Counted from the first letter of the stretch, positions 53,345 through 63,218 are shown. The stretch is DNA of 64,000 nt from Xanthomonas euroxanthea (GCF_900476395.1 NZ_UIHB01000003.1:1-64000), one strand, 5' to 3'. Notes: generated by a model from the letters alone, not told the origin. Numbers and translations are program-made.

Positions 53345-53903
53345 CCTGGCTGCAGGACTCTTCCCCCCGCCCCCGTCGCGAGACACGCCGCGAATCCATC
53401 GCTCGAGGCTCTTATGCGGTATCCGTGCCGCAGGTTTCGAGGTAGTGAGCGGGCTGCACCGAGACGGCCCTGCTGCTCGAAGCTGCCGCATGTGCCTTCG
53501 GTAGTTTGGCGTGTGATAGCTCAGGTGTAGAGCGCCTGGCGCTGTGGCTTGGCTGCAGGGCCCTTGTCTGCCCACCATTGCGGGACACGCCATGACTCCG
53601 TTCCTGAAGTCGCTTAAGCGACATCCATGCCGCACAAGGTCCCCCGCGGTGGTGAGCAAGCTGCACCGGCACGACGCAGCTCCTGCTCTGAATTGCAGCG
53701 TGTGCCTTTCCGGAAGTCCGATAGGTGAGGTTTAGAGCGCCTAGCTTTGCAGCTTGGCTGCAGGGTCCTTGCCCGCCTGCCATCGCGGGACACGCCGTAA
53801 ATCCGTCCATGGAGGCTCTGGCGCGGCAGCCATGCCGCTCAAGGTCCCGCGACGGCAGGCGGACAAGGACCAGTCGGGATGGTCGGTGTGCATGGCTGCA
53901 AGC
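53345..53903 (+). repeat. three tandem degenerate units of a dispersed repeat
   Basis: Units begin with CTGGCTGCAGG/CTTGGCTGCAGGG at 53345, 53548 and 53753, a period of about 204 bp. Each contains a GCG(G/A)GACACGCC element and a core such as CATCCATGCCGC or a variant, then GGT...GGTGAGC-like arms. Links between units (TAGAGCGCCT...GCTTGGCTGCAGGG) are also similar. Related single copies lie at 12180-12326 (-), and subtype II copies at 11948-12091 and 53989-54130. The roughly 1.07-kb gap 53125-54194 has no supported gene. Confidence 0.75.
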
Positions 53904-53988
53904 GGTGCATGACGTCCGCTCTCCGGATAGCCGGGAGTTAGGGCATCTGCCCAACGAAAGCCGAGCAGCGGGCAGGCTTTTAAAGTAA

Positions 53989-54130
53989 CCGACCAACTCT
54001 TGGTGCGGCGTCCCGCCGGTTGACGGACCCTTGGCGGCATGGATGCCGCCAAGGAGCCTCCGCGGACGGATTCACGGCGTGTCCCGCAAGTGACGAAGGC
54101 ATCGCGCCCTCGACTCATCGAGCTTTTGAC
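53989..54130 (-). repeat. dispersed intergenic repeat, subtype II copy 2
   Basis: The reverse complement aligns along most of its length with 11948-12091, sharing GTCGAGGGCGCGATGCC, TTGCGGGACA, GCCGTGAATCC, CATGCCGCC and the end GTTGGTCGG. It closes the repeat cluster that starts at 53345, in opposite orientation to the tandem units. Confidence 0.75.
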
Positions 54131-54194
54131 TTGCGTATGCGGACAGTCAGACGATTGAACAGCCGGACGACGCCAGGCGCTGCGACAGGTTGCG

Positions 54195-56981
54195 TCAGCC
54201 GGCGATGACCAGGCGTGCACCGAGGCGCATGCCGGCTTCGGCCTCGCGCAGCCACTGCGCCATGTCGCGCGGCGACAGCGGCCGTGAATAGAAGTAGCCC
54301 TGGATTTCGTCGCAGCCCTGCTGGCGCAGCAGTGCATCTTCCTGCACCGTCTCCACCCCTTCGGCCACCACCTGCATGCCGAGCGCATGGCCCAGATGCA
54401 CGATGGCCTGGGTCACTTCGGCGGTGTTGGCGTCGTCGAGCATCCCTTGTACGAAGCTGCGGTCGATCTTCAGGCGCTGCACCGGGAAGCGGTTGAGGTA
54501 ATGCAGGTTGGAGAAGCCGGTACCGAAGTCGTCCACCGCCAACAGCACGCCATTCTGTTCGAACAGCTCGAAGCAGCGGCGCAGCGCATCCGAATCACGG
54601 ATCAATGCCGATTCGGTCAATTCCAGTTCCAGGCGCGAGGGCGACCAGCCGTTGTCGCGGCAGATTTCCAGCACGCGCTCGGCAAAGCCGCGCTCGCGCA
54701 GCTGCACCGCGGACACATTGACGGCGATGCGGCTGAAATTGAGCCCGGCGCGATCCCAGACCACGGCCTGGCGGCAGGCTTCGCCGATCACCCATTCGCC
54801 CAGGCGCACGATCTCGCCGCACTCCTCGGCAATGGGAATGAACTCGACCGGGCTGCACTGGCCATGGCCGGGGCGATTCCAGCGCATCAGCGCTTCGATC
54901 GCAGGCGAGGATTCGCCCACCGTATTGACCAGCGGCTGGTAGACCAGGGTGAACTCTTCGCGCTCCAGCGCGCCTTGCAGTGCGTGTTCCAACTCCAGGC
55001 GGCGCTGCGCGCGCATCAGCACGTCCTGGCTGTAGTAATGGAAGGTGTTGCGGCCCGATTCCTTGGCTGCATACATCGCCGCATCGGCGGCGCGCAACAG
55101 GCTGTCGAAATCCGACAGGCCTTCGCCCTGCAGCGCGATGCCGATACTGGCACCGAGCTTGAGGGTGACGTGGTCCTTGCGCAGCGGCTCGCCAAGGGCG
55201 CTGATCAACTTGCGCGCAACGTGGCCGGCGTCTTCCGGTTCGGAGAGATCGCGCAGCAGCACGATGAATTCGTCGTCGCTGAAGCGACCGAACAGGTCGC
55301 TGTTGCGCAGATGCTGATGCAGGCGTGCAGAGGCCAGCTTGAGCAGGTTGTCGCCGGTGGCGTGACCGAACGAATCGTTGATGCTCTTGAAGCCATCCAG
55401 ATCGATCAGCAGCATTGCCAGTACCTGGCCACGCTCGTGCGCCTCGCGAATCGCGTTCTCCGCCTGCTCGCGCAGCAGGAAGCGGTTGGGCAGACCGGTC
55501 AGGCGATCGTAGTGGGCCAGCAGCTCGATGCGCTCGTTGGCCTCGCGTTCGCGGGTGACGTCACGGAACAAGGCGACGAAACGCGGCGGCAGGCCTTCGC
55601 GGCGGTCCAGCTCGATCAGCACCTGTACCCAGATCCGCTGGCCGGAATTGCGGTAGAAACACAGTTCCAGCTGTTCGGGCAGGCCACCGTCGGAGATACG
55701 CAGCAGCGCCGCCTCGAAGGCGTCGCGCGAATCCTGCGTGTACAGCGACAGCGCCTGCTCCAGGGTGATGTTTTCCTTGCGCAGGCCGTGGATGCGGTAG
55801 CACTCCTCGGTCCATTGCATGCGCCGGGTGTCGACCTCGATCTCGCAGCCGCCGATCTTGCCCAGCGCAGACACGCGGTTGAGCAGCTCGGTACGCCAGC
55901 GGATCAATGCATCGGTCTGGCGCTGCTCGGTGACGTTCTGCAACTGGCCCAGCAGGCGCACCATGGCGCCATTGCCGTCGAACACCGGCTGCGCCCAGAC
56001 CCGCAGGTGATGCGGATTGATGCTGGCAGGCCCGTTGATCTCCAGCTCGAAATGCACCGGCAGGCCTTCGTGCTTGATCTTGCGCCAGGCACTGCGCAGA
56101 TGTGCAACCGATGGCCGACCCAGCAGACGCAGGATGTCGCGGATGCCCTGCAGGCGCAGCTCGGTCATGCCGAGCTGCTGCAGGAAATCCGGCGATACCC
56201 ACAGCGCGTCCTTGAGCGTGTCCCAGCTCCAGCTGCCCATGCTGGCGATGCGCTGGGCCTCTTCGAGCTGGGCCTGCTGCTCGCGCAGCTGCTGCTCGAG
56301 TAATTTCTGGTGGTGCACGTCGGTATGCGTGCCGACCATGCGCAACGGGCGGCCGTCGGCAGTCCGCGAAACCACGCGGCCGCGGTCGAGGATCCAACGC
56401 CATTGGCCGTCGTGCTGGCGCAGGCGGAATTCGGCCGTATAGGTATCGGTGCGCCCGTCCAGGTGCGCCTGCACGGCAGCACTGACCTGCGCGTGGTCGT
56501 CCGGATGGATCAGCCCGGACAGCGCGGTGAGATTGTTCGGTAGCGGCTGCTCGGAGTAACCGAGCATGCGGGTCCAGCGCTCGGAGCGGTAGACCACATC
56601 GGCCGGAATATCCCAATCCCACAATCCGTGATCGGCGCTGTCCAGGCCCATTTCCCAGCGGCTGGTGCCGTCGGCGCCCATCGGCTCGGGAATGCTCAGG
56701 GTGAAGGCCATGACCTGGCCATGCTCATCGCAGACCGCGCGGAGCCAGCCTTCCAGGCGCCCGCCGCCGGCCCCCGGCAGCACGCAGGCGGTCATGCCGC
56801 CGCTGCTGGCCACCTGGGCGCGACTGCTTTCCAGGACTTCCACATAGGCGCCAAGGGTGGCCGGCAATCCCAGCGATTGCGCAACACGGTTGGCCGCCAG
56901 AGGCTGACCATGCGCATCCAACAACACCACCGCCGAGGTCAGCGGGTGCTGCAGCATGCTTGCAATGACGCCTGAGTCCAC
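54195..56981 (-). CDS. PAS-GGDEF-EAL c-di-GMP signalling protein (probable phosphodiesterase)
   Basis: A 928-residue cytoplasmic protein. Several PAS folds fill residues 1-470 (GLWDWDIPADVVYRSERW; GSWSWDTLKDALWVSPDF; GGCEIEVDTRRMQWTEEC). The GGDEF domain (about 480-640) has RFSDDEF in place of RxGGDEF, so diguanylate cyclase activity is doubtful. The EAL domain (about 660-910) is intact: AIEALMRW, NVSAVQLRERGF, LTESALI, DDFGTGFSNL and AEGVET. Net effect is probably c-di-GMP hydrolysis. The start is GTG 56981 with GGAG upstream, or ATG 56957. It is divergent from ravS. Confidence 0.88.
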   Translation of the reverse strand: MDSGVIASMLQHPLTSAVVLLDAHGQPLAANRVAQSLGLPATLGAYVEVLESSRAQVASSGGMTACVLPGAGGGRLEGWLRAVCDEHGQVMAFTLSIPEPMGADGTSRWEMGLDSADHGLWDWDIPADVVYRSERWTRMLGYSEQPLPNNLTALSGLIHPDDHAQVSAAVQAHLDGRTDTYTAEFRLRQHDGQWRWILDRGRVVSRTADGRPLRMVGTHTDVHHQKLLEQQLREQQAQLEEAQRIASMGSWSWDTLKDALWVSPDFLQQLGMTELRLQGIRDILRLLGRPSVAHLRSAWRKIKHEGLPVHFELEINGPASINPHHLRVWAQPVFDGNGAMVRLLGQLQNVTEQRQTDALIRWRTELLNRVSALGKIGGCEIEVDTRRMQWTEECYRIHGLRKENITLEQALSLYTQDSRDAFEAALLRISDGGLPEQLELCFYRNSGQRIWVQVLIELDRREGLPPRFVALFRDVTREREANERIELLAHYDRLTGLPNRFLLREQAENAIREAHERGQVLAMLLIDLDGFKSINDSFGHATGDNLLKLASARLHQHLRNSDLFGRFSDDEFIVLLRDLSEPEDAGHVARKLISALGEPLRKDHVTLKLGASIGIALQGEGLSDFDSLLRAADAAMYAAKESGRNTFHYYSQDVLMRAQRRLELEHALQGALEREEFTLVYQPLVNTVGESSPAIEALMRWNRPGHGQCSPVEFIPIAEECGEIVRLGEWVIGEACRQAVVWDRAGLNFSRIAVNVSAVQLRERGFAERVLEICRDNGWSPSRLELELTESALIRDSDALRRCFELFEQNGVLLAVDDFGTGFSNLHYLNRFPVQRLKIDRSFVQGMLDDANTAEVTQAIVHLGHALGMQVVAEGVETVQEDALLRQQGCDEIQGYFYSRPLSPRDMAQWLREAEAGMRLGARLVIAG

Positions 56982-57101
56982 TCTGGAACACTCCGAAGAA
57001 TCGACCCCTGCCTTCGGAGTCGCAATGGATAACGGCCGTTTCCTGGATTAGTTGAGGCGCGTGTTTCGGGCGCGACCGAACCGGGCCGAGTTGCGGCTAA
57101 G

Positions 57102-59234
57102 ATGGTTGCATCGCCAGCACCAAAGGTCGTCCGCGGACCCATGCCCCATCCTGTCGCCGCGCCCGCGTTTTCGTCCGCTCCCGTGTCCCGTCTTCGCCTC
57201 GCCGAGCGTCTGCAGCAAGGTCTGTGGACCTTGACCGGGCTGTATTTGCTGGTCGGCGTGATCTGGCTGCTGCTGGGCAACCGGCTGCTGCACCTGGCCG
57301 GCGCCGCCATGCCGGAGCGCTGGTCGGACGCGAGCTTTCTGCTGCTGTCCAGCGTGGTGATCCATCTGGTGCTGCGCCGTTTCGTGGCGCTGATCGTGGA
57401 AGAGCACGCACAACTGGCGCAGTCGGAGGCAGTGCTGCAGGCCAAGTTCCTGGCCTTGCCCAGCCCGGCCCTGGTCTACGACCTGGCCACGCTGCGCATC
57501 CTGGATGCCAACCCGGCGGCGCTGGAGTTCTTCGGCTGGGAACGCGACGAATTTCTGCAGCAGACGCTGCAGGCGATCTGGCCCAACGCCGATGGCGCGC
57601 GCCTGGAGGAAATCATCACCCAGATCCGCGCCAAGGGCGACGCCACCTGCACCTTGCACGAGGATCTGCTGACCCGCAGCGGCTCGCGCCATGTCGAGAT
57701 CCGCAGCAACCAGCTGCATCTGGCCAGCGGCCCCGCCCGCCTGGTGGTCACCGTGGACCGTAGCGAAGAACGCCAGGCGCAGCATTTGCGCGACGAGGCG
57801 CTGCAGCGGTTGGAAGAAGCGCAAGGCATCGCGCGGCTGGGCTCGTGGCAGCTGGATTGCGCGACCGGGTTGGGACGCTACTCGCCGGCGGTGTATCGCC
57901 TGCTCGGCCGCAGCGTGCCGATGCATCGGCGCGACCACCGGCTGGAAGAACTGTTGACCGCCTCGGACACCGCCACCCAGACGCGGATCGAACGCATGAT
58001 CGAGGACATGTGCACCGGCGGCGAAGTGCAGATCGATGTGCTGCTACCGCTGACCGGCGGCGATTCGCAGCCGCGCACCGTCCATCTGCGCGCCGAAAGC
58101 GTGGCCAGCCCGAACGGCACCCGGCATATCCATGGCACGCTGCAGGACGTCAGCGAACGCGAGCAATCGCGCCGGTTGCTGCGCGAGCGCGAGGAGCAGT
58201 TCCGCGAGCTGGTCAGGGTGCTGCCGGATGGCGTGCTGATCCTGGCCGACGAGCACGTGATGTATGCCAATGCCGCCGGGTCGGTGCAGTTCGGTTTCCA
58301 GGGCGAAACCATCCTGGGCGAACCGCTGCAGACCCTGGTGAGCGACAGCGACCTGCCGGTGGTGCGCGAGTACCTGCGCGCGGGCAGCGATCGCAACGAG
58401 CCGGTGTCCAGCGCACGGGCGATGCGCCGTCGCGATGGCAGCACCTTCTATGCCGGCCTCTCGGCCGGTGACATCCGCTATGGCGGCCGCAGCTGCAAGT
58501 TGCTGGTGGTGCGCGACCTGAGCGAACCCGAACGCATGCGCGATGCGCTGGCCGAGAGCAATGCCGAGCTGCAGGCGATGGCCAAGCGCCTGTTTTCGCT
58601 GCAGGAGGACGAACGCCGCGCGATCTCGCGCGACCTGCATGACGACATCGGCCAAGCCATCACCGCGATGAAGCTGTCCGCTCATGCCGCACTGGACGAA
58701 CCGGACCCGGACGCGCGCCGCGAGGACCTGCTGGAAGTGGTGTCGCTGGCCGACAGCACCGTGACCAAGCTGCGCAACCTTTCGATGCTGTTGCGTCCGC
58801 CGCAGCTGGATGCGCTAGGTCTGGAAGCGGCTTTGCGCTGGCAGGCCTCGATGTTGTTTCGCGCATCGCCGGTGCGCTTGGAGCTGGACATCCAGGCACT
58901 GGACGTGCGGCCGGGCAACGAGATCGAGCAAGCGTGTTTCCGGATTGCGCAGGAAAGCCTGACCAATGCGCTGCGGCACGCCTGCGCGGGCGAAGTGCGC
59001 ATGCGCCTGCACTCGATCGACAGCGAGAGCTTTCGCCTGGAAGTCAGCGATGACGGCGATGGCTTCGAACCGGAAGGCCCGCGCGGGCTCGGGCTGATCG
59101 TGATGCGTGAGCGTGCGCAAACCGTCGGCGGTGCGCTCGCGATAGAATCAGCCCCCGGAGCAGGCACGCGCGTGACGTTGCGCCTGCCCTATCACCCGGT
59201 CGGCGAGTCCGTCCACGACGATGGTGGACGTTAA
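57102..59234 (+). CDS. ravS: PAS-containing sensor histidine kinase, RavS-like
   Basis: A 710-residue kinase. Two membrane helices at residues 40-95 are followed by three PAS-like regions (around 110-210, 235-345, 365-470), then a HisKA_3 dimerisation domain with phospho-acceptor His513 in RRAISRDLHDDIGQA, and a NarL-partner type ATPase (ALRHACAGEVRM, GLGLIVMRERA). It directly precedes, by three bases, a GGDEF-EAL-REC protein of the RavR kind. RavS/RavR of X. campestris tunes virulence through c-di-GMP. Start ATG 57102; ATG 57141 is a plausible alternative. Confidence 0.82.
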   Translation: MVASPAPKVVRGPMPHPVAAPAFSSAPVSRLRLAERLQQGLWTLTGLYLLVGVIWLLLGNRLLHLAGAAMPERWSDASFLLLSSVVIHLVLRRFVALIVEEHAQLAQSEAVLQAKFLALPSPALVYDLATLRILDANPAALEFFGWERDEFLQQTLQAIWPNADGARLEEIITQIRAKGDATCTLHEDLLTRSGSRHVEIRSNQLHLASGPARLVVTVDRSEERQAQHLRDEALQRLEEAQGIARLGSWQLDCATGLGRYSPAVYRLLGRSVPMHRRDHRLEELLTASDTATQTRIERMIEDMCTGGEVQIDVLLPLTGGDSQPRTVHLRAESVASPNGTRHIHGTLQDVSEREQSRRLLREREEQFRELVRVLPDGVLILADEHVMYANAAGSVQFGFQGETILGEPLQTLVSDSDLPVVREYLRAGSDRNEPVSSARAMRRRDGSTFYAGLSAGDIRYGGRSCKLLVVRDLSEPERMRDALAESNAELQAMAKRLFSLQEDERRAISRDLHDDIGQAITAMKLSAHAALDEPDPDARREDLLEVVSLADSTVTKLRNLSMLLRPPQLDALGLEAALRWQASMLFRASPVRLELDIQALDVRPGNEIEQACFRIAQESLTNALRHACAGEVRMRLHSIDSESFRLEVSDDGDGFEPEGPRGLGLIVMRERAQTVGGALAIESAPGAGTRVTLRLPYHPVGESVHDDGGR

Positions 59235-59237
59235 GTC

Positions 59238-60959
59238 ATGTGGAGCCCCGTAATCCCGCCCGGCCTGGAAATCGTCAAGCCCACCCGCCTGGGCGCGGGC
59301 AACCCCGAACTGCTGCATCTGGTGGACGCTGCCGCCTCCGGCGGTCCGCCGTTGATGGTGTTCCATATCGATATCGACCACTTCGCCTCGATCAACGAGA
59401 ACATGAGCGCCGAGGTCGGCGATCAGGCGCTGACGCTGGTCGCGCGCCGGCTGCAGGACTTCCTCGGCGCGCGTGGCAAGTTGTGGCGCCACGGCAGCGA
59501 TGAGATGGTGGTGGTGGCGGTGCGGCGCGAAGACACCCCGCTGCCGGAAGATTTTGCCGAAGAAATCCGCCAGCAACTGGAACTGCCGTTGTCGGTGCTG
59601 CCGTACACCTTGTTCATGACCGGCAAGGTCGGCATCAGCCTGTGCCCGGAACACTCCACCTCGCTGTCGATCCTGCTCGACTACGCCGAGGAAGCCAGCT
59701 ACCAGGCCGCACGCGAAGGCGGCAATACGGTGCGGCTGTATACCCGCAACTCGACCACCAACGCGCATAGCGAAAGCATCATCGCGCGCCAGATCGTCGA
59801 TGCGATCCCGCATGGCGAACTGCGCCTGCGCTACCAGCCGCTGGTGAGCGCGCGCGATGGCCGCATCGTCGGCATGGAGGCGCTGCTGCGCTGGCAATCG
59901 CCCACCCTGGGCATGCTGGTGCCGGAACGCTTCATGCGCACCGCCGAGCGGTTGGGCGTGATCGTGCAGATCGGCGAATGGGTGCTGCAGAACGCGGTGC
60001 GTCAGGCGCGGCTCTGGCGCGACCAGGGCTTCGACGATTTCAGCATCGCGGTGAACGTGTCCACGCTGCAGTTGCTGCGGCCGGGCTTCTTCAACGAAGT
60101 GATGGCGATGCTGCAGACCGCCGGCGTGCCGGCGCAGTTCGTGACGCTGGAGATCAACGAAAGCGCGTTGACCAACAACGTCAACTTCGTCCACGAGACG
60201 ATGGCCAACCTGCGCAACGAAGGCATCAGCCTGAGCCTGGACAACTTCGGCACCGGCGATTCCAGCCTGAGTGCGCTGGTGCGCTATCCGGTGGACCGGC
60301 TGAAGATCGACCGCAGCTTCATCAAGAGCGCGCCGGCCGGCAGCCGCGAGGCGGCGATCGCGCGCGCGATCATCGCGATGGGTCATCAGTTGGGCATGAC
60401 GGTGATCGCCAATGGCGTGGAATCGCAGGCGCAACTGGGCTTTTTGCGTCGCAACGATTGCGACATCTTCCAGGGTTATCTGTTTGGCGAACCGATGTCG
60501 GCCGAGTCGGCCGGCATGGCGCTACGCCGCCGCTATCTGCGCCCGGAATCGTTCGCCGAAAGCCGCCCCGACCGTACGCTGCTGCTGCTGGACGACGAAG
60601 AAAACGTGTTGCGCTCGCTGGTGCGCCTGTTCCGCCGCGATGGCTACCGCATCCTGGCCGCCGGCAACGTGCGCGACGCCTTCGACCTGCTCGCCACCAA
60701 TGACGTGCAGGTGATCCTGTCGGACCAGCGCATGAGCGACATGAGCGGCACCGAGTTCCTGGGCCGGGTCAAGATGCTCTACCCCGACACCGTGCGCCTG
60801 GTGCTGTCCGGCTATACCGACCTGGCCACCGTCACCGAAGCGATCAACCGCGGCGCGATCTACCGCTTCCTGACCAAGCCCTGGAACGACGACGAGCTGC
60901 GCGAGCACATTCGCCAGGCCTTCCGGACGCACGATGAGCTGCGTAACGGCCGGGAATAG
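59238..60959 (+). CDS. ravR: GGDEF-EAL-REC response regulator, RavR-like c-di-GMP phosphodiesterase
   Basis: A 573-residue protein with the unusual order GGDEF-EAL-receiver. The GGDEF is degenerate (RHGSDEMVVV). EAL motifs are present: GMEALLRW at about residue 214, NVSTLQLL, EINESALTNN, LDNFGTGDSSL and ANGVES. The second DD of the canonical DDFGTG is DN here. The C-terminal receiver begins LLLLDDEENV (residue about 448) with phosphoacceptor Asp496 in ILSDQRMSD, then SGYTD and KPW. The architecture and the coupled kinase match RavR. Phosphorylation probably gates the EAL activity. Confidence 0.85.
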   Translation: MWSPVIPPGLEIVKPTRLGAGNPELLHLVDAAASGGPPLMVFHIDIDHFASINENMSAEVGDQALTLVARRLQDFLGARGKLWRHGSDEMVVVAVRREDTPLPEDFAEEIRQQLELPLSVLPYTLFMTGKVGISLCPEHSTSLSILLDYAEEASYQAAREGGNTVRLYTRNSTTNAHSESIIARQIVDAIPHGELRLRYQPLVSARDGRIVGMEALLRWQSPTLGMLVPERFMRTAERLGVIVQIGEWVLQNAVRQARLWRDQGFDDFSIAVNVSTLQLLRPGFFNEVMAMLQTAGVPAQFVTLEINESALTNNVNFVHETMANLRNEGISLSLDNFGTGDSSLSALVRYPVDRLKIDRSFIKSAPAGSREAAIARAIIAMGHQLGMTVIANGVESQAQLGFLRRNDCDIFQGYLFGEPMSAESAGMALRRRYLRPESFAESRPDRTLLLLDDEENVLRSLVRLFRRDGYRILAAGNVRDAFDLLATNDVQVILSDQRMSDMSGTEFLGRVKMLYPDTVRLVLSGYTDLATVTEAINRGAIYRFLTKPWNDDELREHIRQAFRTHDELRNGRE

Positions 60960-61105
60960 GGAATAGGGAGTGGGGAATCGGTACGGCAGCGCACTGGCTC
61001 TGCACGTTTCCCAAGATTTTCACCGCCCGCGTCAAGCGCAAATCACAAGCAAACCCCACTCTACCGATTCCCGATTCCCGATTCCCTACTCCCGATTCCC
61101 AGCGC
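60953..61105. repeat. inverted GGGAATAGGGAGTGGGGAATC-type repeat pair between ravR and the kinase gene
   Basis: GGGAATAGGGAGTGGGGAATC (about 60957-60979) faces GATTCCCGATTCCCTACTCCC (about 61076-61098) in the convergent gap. It can form a long imperfect hairpin in both transcripts and may act as terminator or processing site. Same motif family as at 33276-33420 and 63921-63950. Confidence 0.7.
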
Positions 61106-61112
61106 GCCAGCG

Positions 61113-62339
61113 CTACCGCGGCTGCCGCACCGGCAATACGATCCTGAAACTGGCCCCCTGCCCCGGGACGCTTTCGACATCGATGCGGCCGTGGTGCTTG
61201 TTGATGATGCCGTAGGAAATCGACAGGCCCAGGCCGGTGCCGCTGCCGACCGGCTTGGTAGTGAAGAACGGGTCGAAGATGCGTTGCAGCAGGTCCGGGG
61301 CGATCCCGGCGCCGCTGTCCTGGAACTGGATCCAGACGTTTTCGGCCTCGTCGCGCCCGGTGGTGACGGTGATCGTGCCGCGCTCGACGATTGCCTGGCC
61401 GGCGTTGAGCAGCATGTTCATGTAGACCTGGTTGAGCTCGGACGGCAGGCATTCCACCAATGGCAGCTCGGCGTAGTTGCGCTCCAGCGTCACCTTGTAT
61501 TTGAGCTCGTTCCAGATGATGTTGATCGTGGATTCGAGCCCGGCATGCAGGTCGACCATCTTCCACGACTCGGAACGGTCCGAATACGAGAAGTCCTTGA
61601 GGTCGCGCACGATGCGGGTGACCCGCTCGATGCCTTCGCGCGACTCGGCCATCAACTGCGGCAGGTCGCGGCTGATGAAGTCGATGTCGGCGCGATTGCG
61701 GATCTCGTCGATCTCCGGGATCAACGCCTTCGGATCCGGCGCCTGCAGCGCGCGCTCGTAGGCTTCGATCAGCGTGAACAGGCTGCGCAGGTATTCCTGC
61801 AGGCTGCCCAGATTGGAGTGCACGTAACCGATCGGGTTGTTGATTTCGTGCGCCACGCCGGCGGCCAGCTGGCCGATGGAGGCCATCTTTTCCGATTGCA
61901 GCAGCTTGTCCTGGGCACCGTTCAGACGTAGATAGGCCTGGCGCAGTTCTGCGTGGCGCTGCTGCAGCTCGCGCTCGTAATCCTGCTGGCCTTCGATGTT
62001 GTGGAATAGCGCCAGAAAGTGCCCGACGCCCTGTTCTTCGTTGTAGTACAGATGCGCAATGACCACACGATCGGCGACCGGCAGGCTGCCGGTCCAGCTG
62101 CCCTTGCTGCGCGCCTGATTCAGCGCATCCGACGGCAGCACCTGCGAGATCCGCTCGCCGAGATTGCGGTCGTCGGCGGGATCTTCCCTGCACAGGCTCT
62201 GGCGTGCGATGGCGTTGGCCAGGATCAGCTGCCCGTCTGCGCGGAACAGCAACACGCCCTCAAGCATCTGGTCGCCGAAAGCGCGCAGCATGGCCGAGGA
62301 CGGTAATAAGGCTTGATTGAGAAAAAACTTGGCAGTCAC
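61113..62339 (-). CDS. soluble PAS sensor histidine kinase
   Basis: A 408-residue kinase with no membrane span: an N-terminal PAS domain (residues 20-120, [18 protein letters not shown]), a coiled-coil linker, HisKA with acceptor His164 ([20 protein letters not shown]) and an ATPase domain ([35 protein letters not shown]). It is convergent with ravR, whose receiver is a candidate partner. The third kinase of the Rav locus (RavA) in X. campestris may correspond to it, but I cannot confirm this. The start is GTG 62339. Confidence 0.85.
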   Translation of the reverse strand: MTAKFFLNQALLPSSAMLRAFGDQMLEGVLLFRADGQLILANAIARQSLCREDPADDRNLGERISQVLPSDALNQARSKGSWTGSLPVADRVVIAHLYYNEEQGVGHFLALFHNIEGQQDYERELQQRHAELRQAYLRLNGAQDKLLQSEKMASIGQLAAGVAHEINNPIGYVHSNLGSLQEYLRSLFTLIEAYERALQAPDPKALIPEIDEIRNRADIDFISRDLPQLMAESREGIERVTRIVRDLKDFSYSDRSESWKMVDLHAGLESTINIIWNELKYKVTLERNYAELPLVECLPSELNQVYMNMLLNAGQAIVERGTITVTTGRDEAENVWIQFQDSGAGIAPDLLQRIFDPFFTTKPVGSGTGLGLSISYGIINKHHGRIDVESVPGQGASFRIVLPVRQPR

Positions 62340-62492
62340 GGGACAGGGCGGCGTAGAGGACGCTTCAATATACGCCGAACCGCCCAGGCCCCGTATTGCG
62401 CGGCGCCACGCTCCTGCACACCGGGCCCGTCAAGGCTCCACCACCACGCCGCCCGCGCGGCCTGTGCGTGCGCTCGGGCACGCTGTGGCGCG

Positions 62493-62825
62493 TCAGGCCA
62501 CGGCCAGCGAACGACCGCCGCGCAGCACGCTCGACTGGCCCTTGGCATCGTAGGACGGCGCACTCTCGGTGCGGCCCAGATGGCGCAACGCCCAGTTCAC
62601 CTCGCGACGCCGGCGTGCCAGCAGCGCGCCGTTGGCGCGGTTGGCTTCGGCCAGTTCGCGCAGCCGCTCTTCTTCGCCCTGGGGCATTGCCGCTTCCAGC
62701 GCGCGCAGCGCCGACAGCTTGTCCTGCGTGTGCCGCATCAACCCATCGATGTCGTTCTCGAGTAATGCCTGGCGTTCGCCGGCCAGCGCATCGCTGAGAC
62801 GTTGCAGGAACTCGTTCACATTCAT
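62493..62825 (-). CDS. flgN: flagellar export chaperone FlgN
   Basis: A 110-residue helical protein: FLQRLSDALAGERQALLENDIDGL, then a second long helix and RRREVNWALRHLGR. FlgN delivers the hook-filament junction proteins FlgK and FlgL to the export gate. It follows flgM by 15 bp, the standard flgA-flgM-flgN arrangement. The ATG at 62825 suits the family start. Confidence 0.88.
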   Translation of the reverse strand: MNVNEFLQRLSDALAGERQALLENDIDGLMRHTQDKLSALRALEAAMPQGEEERLRELAEANRANGALLARRRREVNWALRHLGRTESAPSYDAKGQSSVLRGGRSLAVA

Positions 62826-62840
62826 CCTTTGGGTCGGGAA

Positions 62841-63152
62841 TTAACCCGCCAGTTGCTGATTCAGATCCATCATGCGGCTGGCGATGGCATCCGGATTGAT
62901 GGAATAGCTGCCGTTCTGCAACGCATCCTTCACGGCCTGGACGCGACCGGTGTCGATCGCCGAGGACTGCGACAGCGTGCGCTGCAAGTTCTGCAGGTTG
63001 GTCGCCTCACCAGTCAGCTTGACGCTGTCGGTCGGCGGCAATGCGGCGATCGGGGACGCGCGGTCTTCACCGGCCGAAGCGATCTTGCTGCTCGTGGCCG
63101 CGGTGCGAAGGGTGGCAGCGGTCGGTAGATTGCCTTCGATTTTCTGTGTCAT
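62841..63152 (-). CDS. flgM: anti-sigma-28 factor FlgM
   Basis: A 103-residue protein, disordered at the N-terminus, with the FlgM C-terminal pattern VKLTGEATNLQNLQRTLSQ, then IDTGRVQAVKDALQNGSYSINPDAIASRMMDL. It holds FliA inactive until secreted through the completed hook. A consensus-like sigma-28 promoter at 63182-63208 would let FliA raise its own inhibitor. It is also read from the upstream sigma-54 promoter through flgA. Confidence 0.95.
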   Translation of the reverse strand: MTQKIEGNLPTAATLRTAATSSKIASAGEDRASPIAALPPTDSVKLTGEATNLQNLQRTLSQSSAIDTGRVQAVKDALQNGSYSINPDAIASRMMDLNQQLAG

Positions 63153-63181
63153 GTCAGGAACTCCTCTACAGGTCGTAGGGG

Positions 63182-63208
63182 ATAACGGCATGCCCAAAAA
63201 AAACTTTA
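63182..63208 (-). promoter_or_regulatory. sigma-28 promoter of flgM
   Basis: Minus strand TAAAGTTT, 11 bases, GCCGTTAT: the -35 is perfect and the -10 differs at two positions from GCCGATAA. It lies in the flgA-flgM gap, with a predicted start about 24 bases before the flgM ATG. Confidence 0.85.
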
Positions 63209-63218
63209 TAGCGAATTT

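Noticed and set aside
53316-53504. Short open frame starting MSRFARLIYGLAAGLF
   Set aside because: It runs into the tandem repeat cluster and lacks a ribosome site or family match; the repeat explains the sequence better.
54387-56303. 638-codon plus-strand open frame opposite the PAS-GGDEF-EAL gene
   Set aside because: The minus-strand protein has ordered PAS, GGDEF and EAL motifs; the other frame shows none.
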